Shown piece after piece: positions 41,322 through 49,865 of a stretch of 64,000 nucleotides of DNA. The stretch's first letter is position 1; every line of letters begins with the position of its first letter. The notes beneath the pieces were generated by a model that was given only the letters and a program-made list of their open reading frames with translations, did no database searches and was not told the DNA's origin. Source of the DNA: Actinokineospora alba (lineage in GTDB: Bacteria > Actinomycetota > Actinomycetes > Mycobacteriales > Pseudonocardiaceae); the NCBI RefSeq assembly GCF_004362515.1, contig NZ_SNXU01000001.1, positions 4,216,001-4,280,000 on the forward strand, read 5' to 3'. Both the position numbers and the translations under genes were made by a program.

Positions 41322-42028
41322 CGGATCGCGCCGCGGAGATCGCCGCGAACCTCGCCGACGTGCGCGAGCGGATCGACGCCGCCTGCCGCAACGCCGGCCG
41401 AAACCCGTCTGACGTGCGGCTTCTCGCTGTGACGAAGACTTTCCCGGCCACCGACGCGGCGATCTTGGCCGACCTCGGGGTGCTTGATCTCGCCGAGAAC
41501 CGTGATCAAGAGGCCGGTTCGAAGTTCGACCAGCTCAGGGAGCTCCGACCGGCCGCGAAGCCGCGCTGGCACATGGTCGGGCGGCTGCAGCGCAACAAGA
41601 TGCGCTCAGTGGTCCGGTGGGCCGACGAGGTGCAGTCGGTCGACTCGACGCGGCTGGCCGACGCCCTGGCGAAGGCCGCCCAAGATCGTCCCGAGCCGCT
41701 CGACGTCCTCCTTCAGGCGAGCATCGACGGCGACCCCGCGCGCGGCGGCTGCCCCCTGGGTGATCTTGATTACCTTGCGGATCATGTAATTCGTTCGGGT
41801 GAATTAGCACTGAAGGGGATCATGGCTGTGGCGCCCCTCGGAATGGAACCTTCGAGGGCGTTCGAACGTCTAGCGGGTGTGGCACACCAGCTACAGGCGC
41901 TGTATCCAACGGCGCGTGAGCTGTCGTGCGGCATGAGTAACGATCTTGAAGAAGCGGTGGACCATGGGTCGACGTGCGTGCGTGTCGGAACTGCTCTGCT
42001 AGGGGGACGCGGGCTAGCCTCCCCTTGA
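41318..42028 (+). CDS. yggS: YggS-family pyridoxal phosphate homeostasis protein
   Basis: The 236-residue PLP-binding protein has a TIM-barrel alanine-racemase-like fold. The PLP lysine is in LLAVTKTFPA; LAENRDQEA replaces the usual GENRVQE segment; WHMVGRLQRNK and LSCGMSNDLEEAV are typical. It controls free PLP levels. GTG 41318 overlapping the pgeF stop is chosen over an in-frame TTG 12 bases upstream. It stands at its standard place between pgeF and sepF. Confidence 0.93.
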   Translation: MTDRAAEIAANLADVRERIDAACRNAGRNPSDVRLLAVTKTFPATDAAILADLGVLDLAENRDQEAGSKFDQLRELRPAAKPRWHMVGRLQRNKMRSVVRWADEVQSVDSTRLADALAKAAQDRPEPLDVLLQASIDGDPARGGCPLGDLDYLADHVIRSGELALKGIMAVAPLGMEPSRAFERLAGVAHQLQALYPTARELSCGMSNDLEEAVDHGSTCVRVGTALLGGRGLASP

Positions 42029-42059
42029 CGGTGCGCCATGTGGGACCACGCAAGGGGAG
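42015..42059 (+). promoter_or_regulatory. sepF promoter -10 and leader hairpin
   Basis: TAGCCT (42015-42020) at the end of yggS looks like a -10 box. CTCCCCTTG (42019-42027) is complementary to CAAGGGGAG (42051-42059), forming a 9-bp stem with a 23-nt loop that ends 15 bp before ATG 42075. It may hold the sepF ribosome binding site (GGAGTCGCGGAGG) partly or merely shape the leader. Confidence 0.4.
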
Positions 42060-42074
42060 TCGCGGAGGAACGCC

Positions 42075-42710
42075 ATGAGTACGCTGCAGAAGCTGAAGGC
42101 CTACTTCGGAATGGTGCCTGCCGAAGAGCTCGAGGACTACGAGGGTGACGAGTACGACCGTCGCCCCTACGGCCGCCGTCCGGAGTACCTCGACGACGAC
42201 TTCGACGAGTACGCCGGAGGACGCCGACGGTGGTTCGGCGGCGCTCGCGCGGGCTACCGCGACGACGTCGACGATGACTTCGAGCCGGTCGACCGAGGCC
42301 GTCCACGCCCCGCGTGGGCAGGTCAGACCTCCGAACCGCAAACCCATGGCGCACTCGCCATGGACGCCCGTCGCGACCCGGCTCCCCGGCTGCGACAGGT
42401 TGAGCCCGCTGTACAGGCAGGTGGGTACCCGATGGGCCGCGTCGTGACACTGCACCCGAGCAGCTACAACGAGGCGCGCACCATCGGTGAGCACTACCGC
42501 GACGGCCGCCCCGTGATCATGAACCTGACCGAGATGGACGACGCGGACGCCAAGCGTCTCGTCGACTTCGCGGCCGGGCTCGCGTTCGCGTTGCGCGGCT
42601 CCATCGACAAGGTCACGAACAAGGTGTTCTTGATCTCACCGCCCAATGCCGACCCAACCGCGGAGGACAAGCGGCGGTTGGCGGAGGGCGGGTTCGCCAC
42701 CCGAAGCTGA
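42075..42710 (+). CDS. sepF: Z-ring membrane anchor SepF
   Basis: The 211-residue protein has an N-terminal amphipathic segment (MSTLQKLKAYFGM), a long acidic Asp/Glu/Tyr/Arg linker, and a C-terminal SepF core (VVTLHPSSYNEARTIGEHYR ... RPVIMNL ... VFLISP). It binds the FtsZ C-terminal peptide and anchors the ring, replacing FtsA/ZipA in actinobacteria. ATG 42075 is preceded by GGAGGAACGCC. Confidence 0.95.
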   Translation: MSTLQKLKAYFGMVPAEELEDYEGDEYDRRPYGRRPEYLDDDFDEYAGGRRRWFGGARAGYRDDVDDDFEPVDRGRPRPAWAGQTSEPQTHGALAMDARRDPAPRLRQVEPAVQAGGYPMGRVVTLHPSSYNEARTIGEHYRDGRPVIMNLTEMDDADAKRLVDFAAGLAFALRGSIDKVTNKVFLISPPNADPTAEDKRRLAEGGFATRS

Positions 42711-42729
42711 GTGATGGCACAGTTGAGCT

Positions 42730-43014
42730 GTGGAACCAGTGCTTCTCGCCGTTTATTGGGTGTTGTTCGCCTTCTGGCTGCTGCTCACCGCCAGGGTGGT
42801 CGTGGAACTCGTGCGCACGTTCGCACGCGAGTGGCGACCAGCCGGTGGGGTTGCGGTAGCGCTGGAGACCATCTACACAGTGACCGATCCCCCGGTGCGT
42901 TTGGTCCGTCGGTTGATACCGACAGTCCGAATCGGGGGTGTAGGCCTGGACCTATCGATTATGGTGCTGCTGCTGGTTGTATTCATTCTGATGCAACTGG
43001 CGTATCCCGGGTGA
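42730..43014 (+). CDS. yggT: YggT-family small membrane protein
   Basis: The 94-residue protein has two membrane helices (residues ~4-24 and ~70-92) joined by the DPPVRLVRRLIPTVRIGGVGLDLS loop typical of the YggT family, which is found in sepF-divIVA operons. Function is not established. The GTG start at 42730 has only a weak ribosome binding site; translation may be coupled to sepF, which ends 19 bp upstream. Confidence 0.9.
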   Translation: MEPVLLAVYWVLFAFWLLLTARVVVELVRTFAREWRPAGGVAVALETIYTVTDPPVRLVRRLIPTVRIGGVGLDLSIMVLLLVVFILMQLAYPG

Positions 43015-43063
43015 TCGGGGAGACTTGGGTTGATGGCAGCCCTGGAGTGCGTGAGGTGATCAG

Positions 43064-43861
43064 ATGTCGTTGACCCCCGCTGACGTGCACAACGTCGCGT
43101 TCAGCAAGCCTCCCATCGGCAAGCGGGGCTACAACGAGGACGAGGTGGACGCCTTCCTCGACTTGGTCGAGGTGGAGCTCTCCCGCCTGATCGAGGAGAA
43201 CAACGACCTGCGCGCGCAGGTCGAGCAGCTCGACGCGCAGTTGGAGTCGGCTCGCGCCGACCTCGACGACGCTCGGTCCGGAGGTGGCGTGCCCAGCGTG
43301 GCGCCGCGTCAGGCCGAGGAGCCGCGTCGGCTTACTCCGGTTCCGCCGCCCAGTGCGCTGGAGCAGACCAGTCCCGGGGGCGGCGGTGATCACCACGTGC
43401 AGGCCGCCAAGGTTCTGGGCCTCGCACAGGAGATGGCCGACCGGCTCACCGGCGAGGCGAAAGCCGAAGCCGACGGGATGCTGTCCGATGCGCGTGCGAA
43501 GTCCGACACCATGGTCACCGAGGCGCGTACGCGTGCGGAGACCATGCTGAACGACGCCCGGACCCGGGCCGAGACCCTGGAGCGTCAGGCCAGGGAGAAG
43601 GCGACCACGCTGGAGCGCGATGCCCAGCGGCAGCACACCGAGATCATCGGCGCGGTGCAGCAGGAACGCACCACGCTGGAGAAGAAGATCGACGAGCTGC
43701 GCACCTTCGAGCGCGAGTACCGCACACGTCTGAAGACCTTCCTCGAGTCCAGCCTGCGTGAACTCGGCGACCGCGGTTCCGCGGCCCCGACGACCGAAGG
43801 CGGACGCGGTGCCGGTCAGCAGAGCGGCTACTCCTTCGGTCCGCGTGCGGAAGCGGGCTGA
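43064..43861 (+). CDS. divIVA: Polar growth protein DivIVA/Wag31
   Basis: The 265-residue coiled-coil protein has the N-terminal DivIVA membrane-binding domain (SLTPADVHNVAFSKPPIGKRGYNEDEVDAFLD), a Pro-rich linker around residues 75-110 and a long C-terminal coiled coil (residues ~115-230). It marks curved membranes and directs tip growth in actinobacteria. It is the last gene of the dcw block; a 17-bp hairpin follows. Confidence 0.95.
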   Translation: MSLTPADVHNVAFSKPPIGKRGYNEDEVDAFLDLVEVELSRLIEENNDLRAQVEQLDAQLESARADLDDARSGGGVPSVAPRQAEEPRRLTPVPPPSALEQTSPGGGGDHHVQAAKVLGLAQEMADRLTGEAKAEADGMLSDARAKSDTMVTEARTRAETMLNDARTRAETLERQAREKATTLERDAQRQHTEIIGAVQQERTTLEKKIDELRTFEREYRTRLKTFLESSLRELGDRGSAAPTTEGGRGAGQQSGYSFGPRAEAG

Positions 43862-43873
43862 CCTAGCGAGCCA

Positions 43874-43911
43874 TTGATCGGGACGCCTCAGCGATGAGGC
43901 GTCCCGATCAA
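43874..43911. terminator. Strong terminator after divIVA
   Basis: TTGATCGGGACGCCTCA (43874-43890) pairs perfectly with 43895-43911 around a GCGA tetraloop. The 17-bp stem has no U tract. It closes the dcw transcription unit, 12 bp after the divIVA stop. Confidence 0.85.
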
Positions 43912-43927
43912 GGCAGTAGGGCACACG

Positions 43928-44491
43928 GTGCTGTACATCGTCTTGATCTTGGTGCTGGCCGCCCTCGGGTTGCTGGTCACGGCTCTGACAACGGCCAACA
44001 CCCTCTGGGCTTGGCTCTCGGTCGGCATCAGCATCGCCGCCGCGGGCCTGTTGGTCTACGACTGGCTGGGCAACCGCCGCCGCAAGGCCGCCGAGCCCGA
44101 GCCGGTCGCGGAGGCCGAGCCCGAGCCGGAGTACGTCGACGAAGCTGTCGACGAGCCCGTGCGGGAGCCAGTCGTCGAGTCGGTCGCGCCTGCCGAGGCG
44201 GTCGCTGTTGTTCCCGAGACGTCCTCCGAGGACGAGCCCGACGAGGAGCCGACGGACGCCGCCGACCTGTTGGTGATCTCTGGGCTGACGGCCGACGTCC
44301 GGGTGTTGGACGAGCGTCCGCGCTACCACCTGGCCAAGTGCGCCTGGCTGGGCGGACGGTCGTCGATCGGTCTCCCGGTCGCGGAAGCCCGCCAACTCGG
44401 CTTCACCCCGTGCGCGCGCTGCAGTCCGGACGCGACCCTGGCGGCCAAGCACCGCTCGGGCCGTGGAGCCAGGATTCCCGGCGAGAAGTAG
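43928..44491 (+). CDS. Membrane protein with C-terminal Cys/His metal-binding (Ada-like) domain
   Basis: The 187-residue protein has two N-terminal membrane helices (residues ~1-21 and ~25-46), a ~60-residue acidic Glu/Pro/Val linker and a C-terminal module YHLAKCAWL...GLPVAEARQLGFTPCARCSPD. The His, Cys and Cys-x-x-Cys placement with GFTPC-RC resembles the zinc-binding module of Ada-like domains. It starts at GTG 43928 right after the divIVA terminator. Similar proteins are often found downstream of divIVA in related actinobacteria, to my knowledge, but the function is unknown. Confidence 0.72.
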   Translation: MLYIVLILVLAALGLLVTALTTANTLWAWLSVGISIAAAGLLVYDWLGNRRRKAAEPEPVAEAEPEPEYVDEAVDEPVREPVVESVAPAEAVAVVPETSSEDEPDEEPTDAADLLVISGLTADVRVLDERPRYHLAKCAWLGGRSSIGLPVAEARQLGFTPCARCSPDATLAAKHRSGRGARIPGEK

Positions 44492-44575
44492 TTCAGCCGA
44501 AGACGAAACCGGTCGCGGCATGTGACCTGCCCCTGGAACAGTTGGCGACAGCTGACCTAAGGGGCGCGGTTTCGC

Positions 44576-45808
44576 ATGGTCCTGTCCGGTGAGGGGACCA
44601 AGCGCCTCGGCGCGGACTTCGGCAAGCTCTGGGCGTCCACGGCCACGGCCAATCTCGGTGATGGCATCGCGCTGGCCGCCGGCCCGCTGCTGGTCTCCGG
44701 GCTGACTTCCGACCCGGCGATCGTCTCCGGCGCGGCCTTTGTTCAGCGACTGCCCTGGCTACTGTTCTCCTTGATCAGTGGCGCGTTCGTCGACCGGGTC
44801 GACCGCCGGGCGCTGATCATCTCGGTCAACGTCTGCCGGGCCGCCGTGATCGGCGGGCTCGCCGTGACGATCTGGACCGGCTACGTCACCATCGCGATCG
44901 TCTACGCCGCGTTCTTCCTCCTGGGTATCGGCGAGACACTCGCCGACAACGCCTCCGCCGCCATGCTCCCCGCTGTCGTGGCGCCCGACCTGCTGCCCAA
45001 GGCGAACGCCCGCCTCTACGCCCTGCACTTCGTCGGCAACATGCTCATCGCGCCCCCGGTGGGCGCGGCGGTCTTCGTGATCGGCGCGGCCATGCCGTTC
45101 GGGATCAACGCCGTCATGTTCCTGCTCGGCGCGGCTGTAATGGCCACTCTGCGATACCGACCGCCGCCTGCTGAGGCCGTCGACCGGAGGCCGCTGCGCC
45201 AGGAGATCGGCGAAGGGCTGCGCTGGCTCTGGCGGCACGAGTTGCTTAGAGCCCTTGCGGTGGTCTTGTGCCTGATGAATGTGGCGTTCTTCGCACCCTC
45301 CGCGATCCTCGTGCTCTATGCGAAGGAGCACCTCAGCCTGCCCGAGATCGGGTTCGGGCTGCTCCTGGCGGTCATGGCTGTGGGCGGTCTGATCGGGACC
45401 GGCGTGGCCGCCCGGGCGCAGAAGCGGTTCGGCGACGGCACGCTGCTGCGGGCGGGCATGGTGATCGAGACCGCGACCCACTTCGGCTTGGCCCTGGCCG
45501 GTGACGTCTGGGTCGCCGGGGCGACCCTGCTCGTGTTCGGGATCCACGCCTCGATCTGGGGTGTGGTCGCCATGTCGGTCCGCCAGCGGGTCATCCCGGA
45601 CCGGCTGCGCGGTCGGGTCGGCAGCGTGTACTTCCTGCTGGTCATCGGCGGCGCGTCGATCGGCTCGCTGGCCGGTGGCCTGATCGCCCGCCAGTGGGGC
45701 GTCACCGCGCCGATGTGGGTCGCCGGGGCCGCGATGATCGTCCTGACGGCGTTCGCTTGGCGGCACTTTCGCCGGGAGGCGTTCGTCACGGGGGTCTCGA
45801 CGGGCTGA
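44576..45808 (+). CDS. MFS transporter (exporter type)
   Basis: The 410-residue protein has twelve predicted membrane helices and the MFS loop motif between helices 2 and 3 (GAFVDRVDRRALI). The overall pattern fits the EntS/drug exporter-like subgroup. The substrate is unknown. ATG 44576 follows AAGGGGCGCGG. The acetyltransferase gene begins about 24 bp downstream, so both may be co-transcribed and jointly handle a toxic compound (inference). Confidence 0.88.
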   Translation: MVLSGEGTKRLGADFGKLWASTATANLGDGIALAAGPLLVSGLTSDPAIVSGAAFVQRLPWLLFSLISGAFVDRVDRRALIISVNVCRAAVIGGLAVTIWTGYVTIAIVYAAFFLLGIGETLADNASAAMLPAVVAPDLLPKANARLYALHFVGNMLIAPPVGAAVFVIGAAMPFGINAVMFLLGAAVMATLRYRPPPAEAVDRRPLRQEIGEGLRWLWRHELLRALAVVLCLMNVAFFAPSAILVLYAKEHLSLPEIGFGLLLAVMAVGGLIGTGVAARAQKRFGDGTLLRAGMVIETATHFGLALAGDVWVAGATLLVFGIHASIWGVVAMSVRQRVIPDRLRGRVGSVYFLLVIGGASIGSLAGGLIARQWGVTAPMWVAGAAMIVLTAFAWRHFRREAFVTGVSTG

Positions 45809-45832
45809 GGGGTGCGGAGGTCGAATGTGCCC

Positions 45833-46342
45833 ATGCGAGTCGAGTTGGTGAAAGACGTCGACGACGATCTTGTCGGCGGGCTGGCCGAGGTCCTGGTGGA
45901 CTGCGTGGCGAGCGGGGCGAGTGTCGGGTTCGTCGGCGTGCTCGCCCCCGATCGGGCCCGCGCCTGGTGGCGGACCGCGCTCGCCGACCCCAACGTGCTG
46001 ACCTGGGTGTCCCGCGACGAGACCAGCCGGATCGTCGGCACCGTGCGCCTTGCCTTGGCGACCCAGGACAACGGTCAGCACCGCGGCGAGGTGGTCAAGC
46101 TCCTGGTGCACCGCGACGCGCGGGGCAAAGGCTGCGCGGGTGCGCTGCTGGCCGCGCTGGAGGACACCGCTCGCTCGCTCGGCCGCCGGGTCCTGGTGCT
46201 GGACACGCACACCGACAGCGTCGCCGAGGGCATCTACGCCCGACGCGGCTGGCGGCGGGTGGGGACGGTGGACGACTTCGCGCTGACCGTGGACGGCGTC
46301 CTCGCACCGACGACGATCATGGTCAAACACCTGGTGGCGTGA
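45833..46342 (+). CDS. GNAT-family N-acetyltransferase
   Basis: The 169-residue protein has the GNAT acetyl-CoA loop (VVKLLVHRDARGKGCAGALLAALE) and the C-terminal YARRGWRRVGTV segment. It should transfer an acetyl group to an amine; the acceptor is unknown. ATG 45833 is given as the start, but GTG 45827, which is 6 nt after GCGGAGG, is an equally good choice and adds two residues. It lies downstream of the MFS gene and upstream of the ileS T-box. Confidence 0.88.
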   Translation: MRVELVKDVDDDLVGGLAEVLVDCVASGASVGFVGVLAPDRARAWWRTALADPNVLTWVSRDETSRIVGTVRLALATQDNGQHRGEVVKLLVHRDARGKGCAGALLAALEDTARSLGRRVLVLDTHTDSVAEGIYARRGWRRVGTVDDFALTVDGVLAPTTIMVKHLVA

Positions 46343-46374
46343 ACCGGCTTGCGCGGACCCGTTACCCTAGGTGT

Positions 46375-46592
46375 CAAGGCACTGATCCGGCCATCACCGG
46401 GGAGCCTCCGGAAGAACGGGCGCGAGCCTCAGTAGAACCGGACGGGATCGGCCCGTCACAGCCGACCTAGAGCGGTCATCGGCGTTTCGGCGCCGGCGGC
46501 AAGCGGGGTGGTACCGCGGCGAGCGGCGGCATGGAGGCCGGCGCGAGTCGTCCCCGTGTGGGTCCGACCGATCCGTACGAGGAGTACCACCG
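46375..46592 (+). promoter_or_regulatory. Translational T-box riboswitch of ileS
   Basis: The T-box core TGGTACCGCGG lies at 46509-46519, and an isoleucine specifier ATC is likely at 46393-46395. GGTGGTAC (46507-46514) is perfectly complementary to GTACCACC (46584-46591), which lies between the GAGGAG ribosome binding site and ATG 46593. Uncharged tRNA-Ile would pair its NCCA end with the TGGT bulge and free the ribosome site. This is the translational type known for actinobacterial ileS. A -10 like TACCCT lies at 46363-46368. Confidence 0.85.
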
Positions 46593-49500
46593 ATGCCGTA
46601 CCCCAGGGCGCATCACACCGACACCGCCGCTGTCCCCGCGCAGCCTTCTTTCCCCGAGCTCGAACGCGCCGTGCTGGACTACTGGTCCGCCGACCAGACG
46701 TTCAAGGCCACTGTGGACGCTCGCCCGGCGGGCGACAACGGCGCCAACGAGTTCGTCTTCTACGACGGCCCGCCCTTCGCCAACGGCCTGCCGCACTACG
46801 GCCACCTGCTGACCGGCTACGTCAAGGACGTCGTCCCGCGCTACCAGACGATGCGCGGCAAGCACGTCGAGCGGCGCTTCGGCTGGGACACCCACGGTCT
46901 GCCCGCCGAGGTCGAGGCCGAGAAGCAGCTCGGGTTCTCGTCGAAGAGCGAGATCGAGGACTTCGGGATCGAGAAGTTCAACGAGGCGTGCCGGACGTCG
47001 GTGCTGCGCTACACCGACCAGTGGCGCGACTACGTGACCCGCCAGGCCCGCTGGGTCGACTTCGACAACGACTACAAGACCCTCGACCTGGACTACATGG
47101 AAAGCGTCATGTGGGCCTTCAAGTCCTTGCACGACAAGGGCTTGATCTACGAGGGCTTCCGCGTGCTGTGGTACTGCTGGCGCTGCGAGACGCCGCTGTC
47201 GAACACCGAGACCAAAATGGACGACACCTACCGGGACCGGCAGGACCCGGCGGTCACGGTCGGCCTGCGGCTGCTCGCGCCCGGCACCGACCTCGACGGC
47301 GTCCAGGCGCTCGTGTGGACGACCACCCCGTGGACGCTGCCGTCCAACCTCGCCGCCGCGGTGCACCCCGACGTCGACTACGTCGTCGTGCAGGGTCCGG
47401 AGGACAAGCGCTACCTGCTGGCCGAGGCGCGTGTCCCGGCGTATGCCCGCGAACTCGGTGAGGAGCCCGCGGTTCTCGCGCGCTACACCGGTTCCGACCT
47501 GCTCGGCACGAAGTACGCGCCGCCGTTCGACTTCTTCGCCGGACGCGAGAACGCCCACCAGGTGCTCGCCGCGGATTACGTGACGACTGAGGACGGCACG
47601 GGAATCGTGCACATCGCCCCGGCGTTCGGTGAGGAGGACAAGCTCGTCACCGACGCCGCGGGCATCGAGGTCGTCGTCCCCGTCGACCCGCACGGCCGCT
47701 TCACCGCCGAGGTCGCGCCTTATGAGGGCCTGCAGGTCTTCGAGGCGAACAAGCCGATCATCCGCGACCTCAAGGAAGCCGGTCTGCTGCTCCGGCACGA
47801 GACCTACGACCACCCGTACCCGCACTGCTGGCGCTGCGACAACGCGCTGATCCAGCGGGCGGTGTCGTCGTGGTTCATCGCGGTGTCGAAGTTCAAGGAC
47901 CGCATGGTCGAGCTGAACCAGCAGATCAACTGGGTGCCCGGGCACATCAAGGACGGCCAGTTCGGCAAGTGGCTGGAGAACGCGCGCGACTGGAACATCA
48001 GCCGCAACCGGTTCTGGGGCTCGCCGATCCCGGTCTGGGTCTCCGACGACCCCGAGTACCCGCGGGTGGACGTCTACGGCTCGCTGGACGACCTCGAGCG
48101 CGACTTCGGCGTGCGCCCGACCGACCTGCACCGCCCGCACGTCGACGACCTGACCCGGCCCAACCCGGACGACCCGACGGGCAAGTCGGTCATGCGCCGC
48201 GTGCCCGAGGTGCTGGACTGCTGGTTCGAGTCCGGCTCGATGTCCTTCGCCCAGGTGCACTACCCGTTCGAGAACGCGCAGTGGTTCGAGGACCACTACC
48301 CGGGCGACTTCATCGTCGAGTACAACGGCCAGACGCGTGGCTGGTTCTACACGATGCACGTGATCGCGACGGCGCTGTTCGACCGGCCCGCGTTCACCAA
48401 CTGCGTCGCGCACGGGATCGTGCTGGGCGACGACGGGCAGAAGATGTCCAAGTCGCGCAAGAACTACCCGGACGTCAACGAGGTCTTCGACCGCGACGGC
48501 TCCGACGCGATGCGCTGGTTCCTCATGGCCAGCCCGATCCTGCGCGGCGGCGACCTCGTGGTGACCGAGCGCGGCATCCGCGACGCGGTGCGCCAGGCCG
48601 TGCTGCCGCTGTGGAACTCGTGGTACTTCCTTGCCCTGTATGCCAACGCCGAAGGCAAGGAGGGCACCTGGCGGGCCGACTCGACGCACGTGCTCGACCG
48701 CTACGTGCTGGCCAAGACGCGCCAGCTTGTGGTGTCGGTGACCGAGTCGATGGACACCTACGACATCTCCGGCTCGTGTGCCTCGGTGCGCGAATACCTC
48801 GAGGTGCTGACGAACTGGTACGTGCGCCGCTCGCGTGACCGTTTCTGGGCAGGCGACACCGACGCGATCGACACCCTGCACACGGTGCTGGAAGTGGTGT
48901 CCCGCTTGACTTCGCCGCTGCTGCCGCTCACCGCGGAGGCGGTGTGGCGCGGTCTGACCGGCGAGCGCTCGGTGCACCTGGCGGACTGGCCGTCGGCCGA
49001 TGACCTGCCCGCCGACGACAAGCTGGTCGCGGGCATGGACCGGGTCCGGCAGGTGTGTTCCTCGGCATTGGCGCTGCGCAAGGCGAACAAGCTGCGCGTG
49101 CGCCTGCCGCTGGCGCGGCTGCTGGTGGCGGCCGAGGACGCGGCCGTCCTGGAACCGTTCGTCGAGCTGATCCGCGACGAGGTGAACGTCAAGGAGGTCG
49201 AGCTGACCACCGACGTCGCCGCGCACGGGCACTTCGAACTCGTGGTCAACGCCCGCGCGTGCGGGCCGCGGCTCGGGGCCGACGTGCAGAAGGTGATCAA
49301 GGCGGTCAAGGCGGGGGAGTGGACCACCGCCGACAGCGGCGCGGTCGTCGCGGCCGGCATCGAGCTGCTCGACGGCGAGTACGAGCGTCGGCTCGTCGCC
49401 ACCGACCCGGGGGCGACCGCTGAGCTGCCCGCCAGCTCGGGTCTGGTCGTGCTCGACACGGCGGTCACCCCCGAGCTGACCGCCGAGGGCATCGCCCGCG

Positions 49501-49733
49501 ACCTCATCCGCGTCGTCCAGCAGGCCCGGCGCGACGCCGGTCTGGACGTGTCCGACCGGATCACCCTCACGGTCGGCGCACCGGAGGACGTGGTCGCGGC
49601 CGTGCGCACGCACGAGGGCATCGTCGCCGGTGACACGCTGGCCGAGGCGGTGGAGTACGGCGAGGTCGAGACCGGTTTCGACGGCACCGTCGGCGACGGC
49701 GTCGAGGTGCGGGTTCTCGTGCGCAAGCGGTAG
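46593..49733 (+). CDS. ileS: Isoleucyl-tRNA synthetase
   Basis: The 1046-residue class I synthetase charges tRNA-Ile. The HIGH motif is PHYGH in GLPHYGHLLTG and the KMSKS motif is in DDGQKMSKSRKNY. The editing domain (CP1) motifs TTPWTLPSN and GTGIVHIAPAFGEED are intact. Its length and lack of the C-terminal zinc site suggest the long, eukaryote-like IleRS2 type, which in other species can give mupirocin resistance (family knowledge). A T-box precedes it and a hairpin follows. Confidence 0.96.
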   Translation: MPYPRAHHTDTAAVPAQPSFPELERAVLDYWSADQTFKATVDARPAGDNGANEFVFYDGPPFANGLPHYGHLLTGYVKDVVPRYQTMRGKHVERRFGWDTHGLPAEVEAEKQLGFSSKSEIEDFGIEKFNEACRTSVLRYTDQWRDYVTRQARWVDFDNDYKTLDLDYMESVMWAFKSLHDKGLIYEGFRVLWYCWRCETPLSNTETKMDDTYRDRQDPAVTVGLRLLAPGTDLDGVQALVWTTTPWTLPSNLAAAVHPDVDYVVVQGPEDKRYLLAEARVPAYARELGEEPAVLARYTGSDLLGTKYAPPFDFFAGRENAHQVLAADYVTTEDGTGIVHIAPAFGEEDKLVTDAAGIEVVVPVDPHGRFTAEVAPYEGLQVFEANKPIIRDLKEAGLLLRHETYDHPYPHCWRCDNALIQRAVSSWFIAVSKFKDRMVELNQQINWVPGHIKDGQFGKWLENARDWNISRNRFWGSPIPVWVSDDPEYPRVDVYGSLDDLERDFGVRPTDLHRPHVDDLTRPNPDDPTGKSVMRRVPEVLDCWFESGSMSFAQVHYPFENAQWFEDHYPGDFIVEYNGQTRGWFYTMHVIATALFDRPAFTNCVAHGIVLGDDGQKMSKSRKNYPDVNEVFDRDGSDAMRWFLMASPILRGGDLVVTERGIRDAVRQAVLPLWNSWYFLALYANAEGKEGTWRADSTHVLDRYVLAKTRQLVVSVTESMDTYDISGSCASVREYLEVLTNWYVRRSRDRFWAGDTDAIDTLHTVLEVVSRLTSPLLPLTAEAVWRGLTGERSVHLADWPSADDLPADDKLVAGMDRVRQVCSSALALRKANKLRVRLPLARLLVAAEDAAVLEPFVELIRDEVNVKEVELTTDVAAHGHFELVVNARACGPRLGADVQKVIKAVKAGEWTTADSGAVVAAGIELLDGEYERRLVATDPGATAELPASSGLVVLDTAVTPELTAEGIARDLIRVVQQARRDAGLDVSDRITLTVGAPEDVVAAVRTHEGIVAGDTLAEAVEYGEVETGFDGTVGDGVEVRVLVRKR

Positions 49734-49764
49734 TTCGGCGGTAATTCACATCACGTGCGGGTAT

Positions 49765-49804
49765 CAGGGAGGCGACTTTCGGTGGTACGGAAGTCGCCTC
49801 CCTG
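49765..49804. terminator. Terminator after ileS
   Basis: CAGGGAGGCGACTT (49765-49778) pairs perfectly with AAGTCGCCTCCCTG (49791-49804), extended inward by one G-U and one C-G pair. It lies 31 bp after the ileS stop. Confidence 0.75.
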
Positions 49805-49865
49805 GCATGGTGGGTGAAAGCGTGACTGTCGCGCGTCGGGGGATGTGCGGTACTGGGGGTTCGAC

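Noticed and set aside
46476..49613. 1045-codon minus-strand frame opposite ileS
   Set aside because: Shadow frame of a high-GC gene; no recognisable protein features.
49755..49764. SigF-type promoter before the second PBP (GGGTAT at 49759)
   Set aside because: No GTTT-like -35 lies 14-17 nt upstream; the bases belong to the ileS terminator surroundings.
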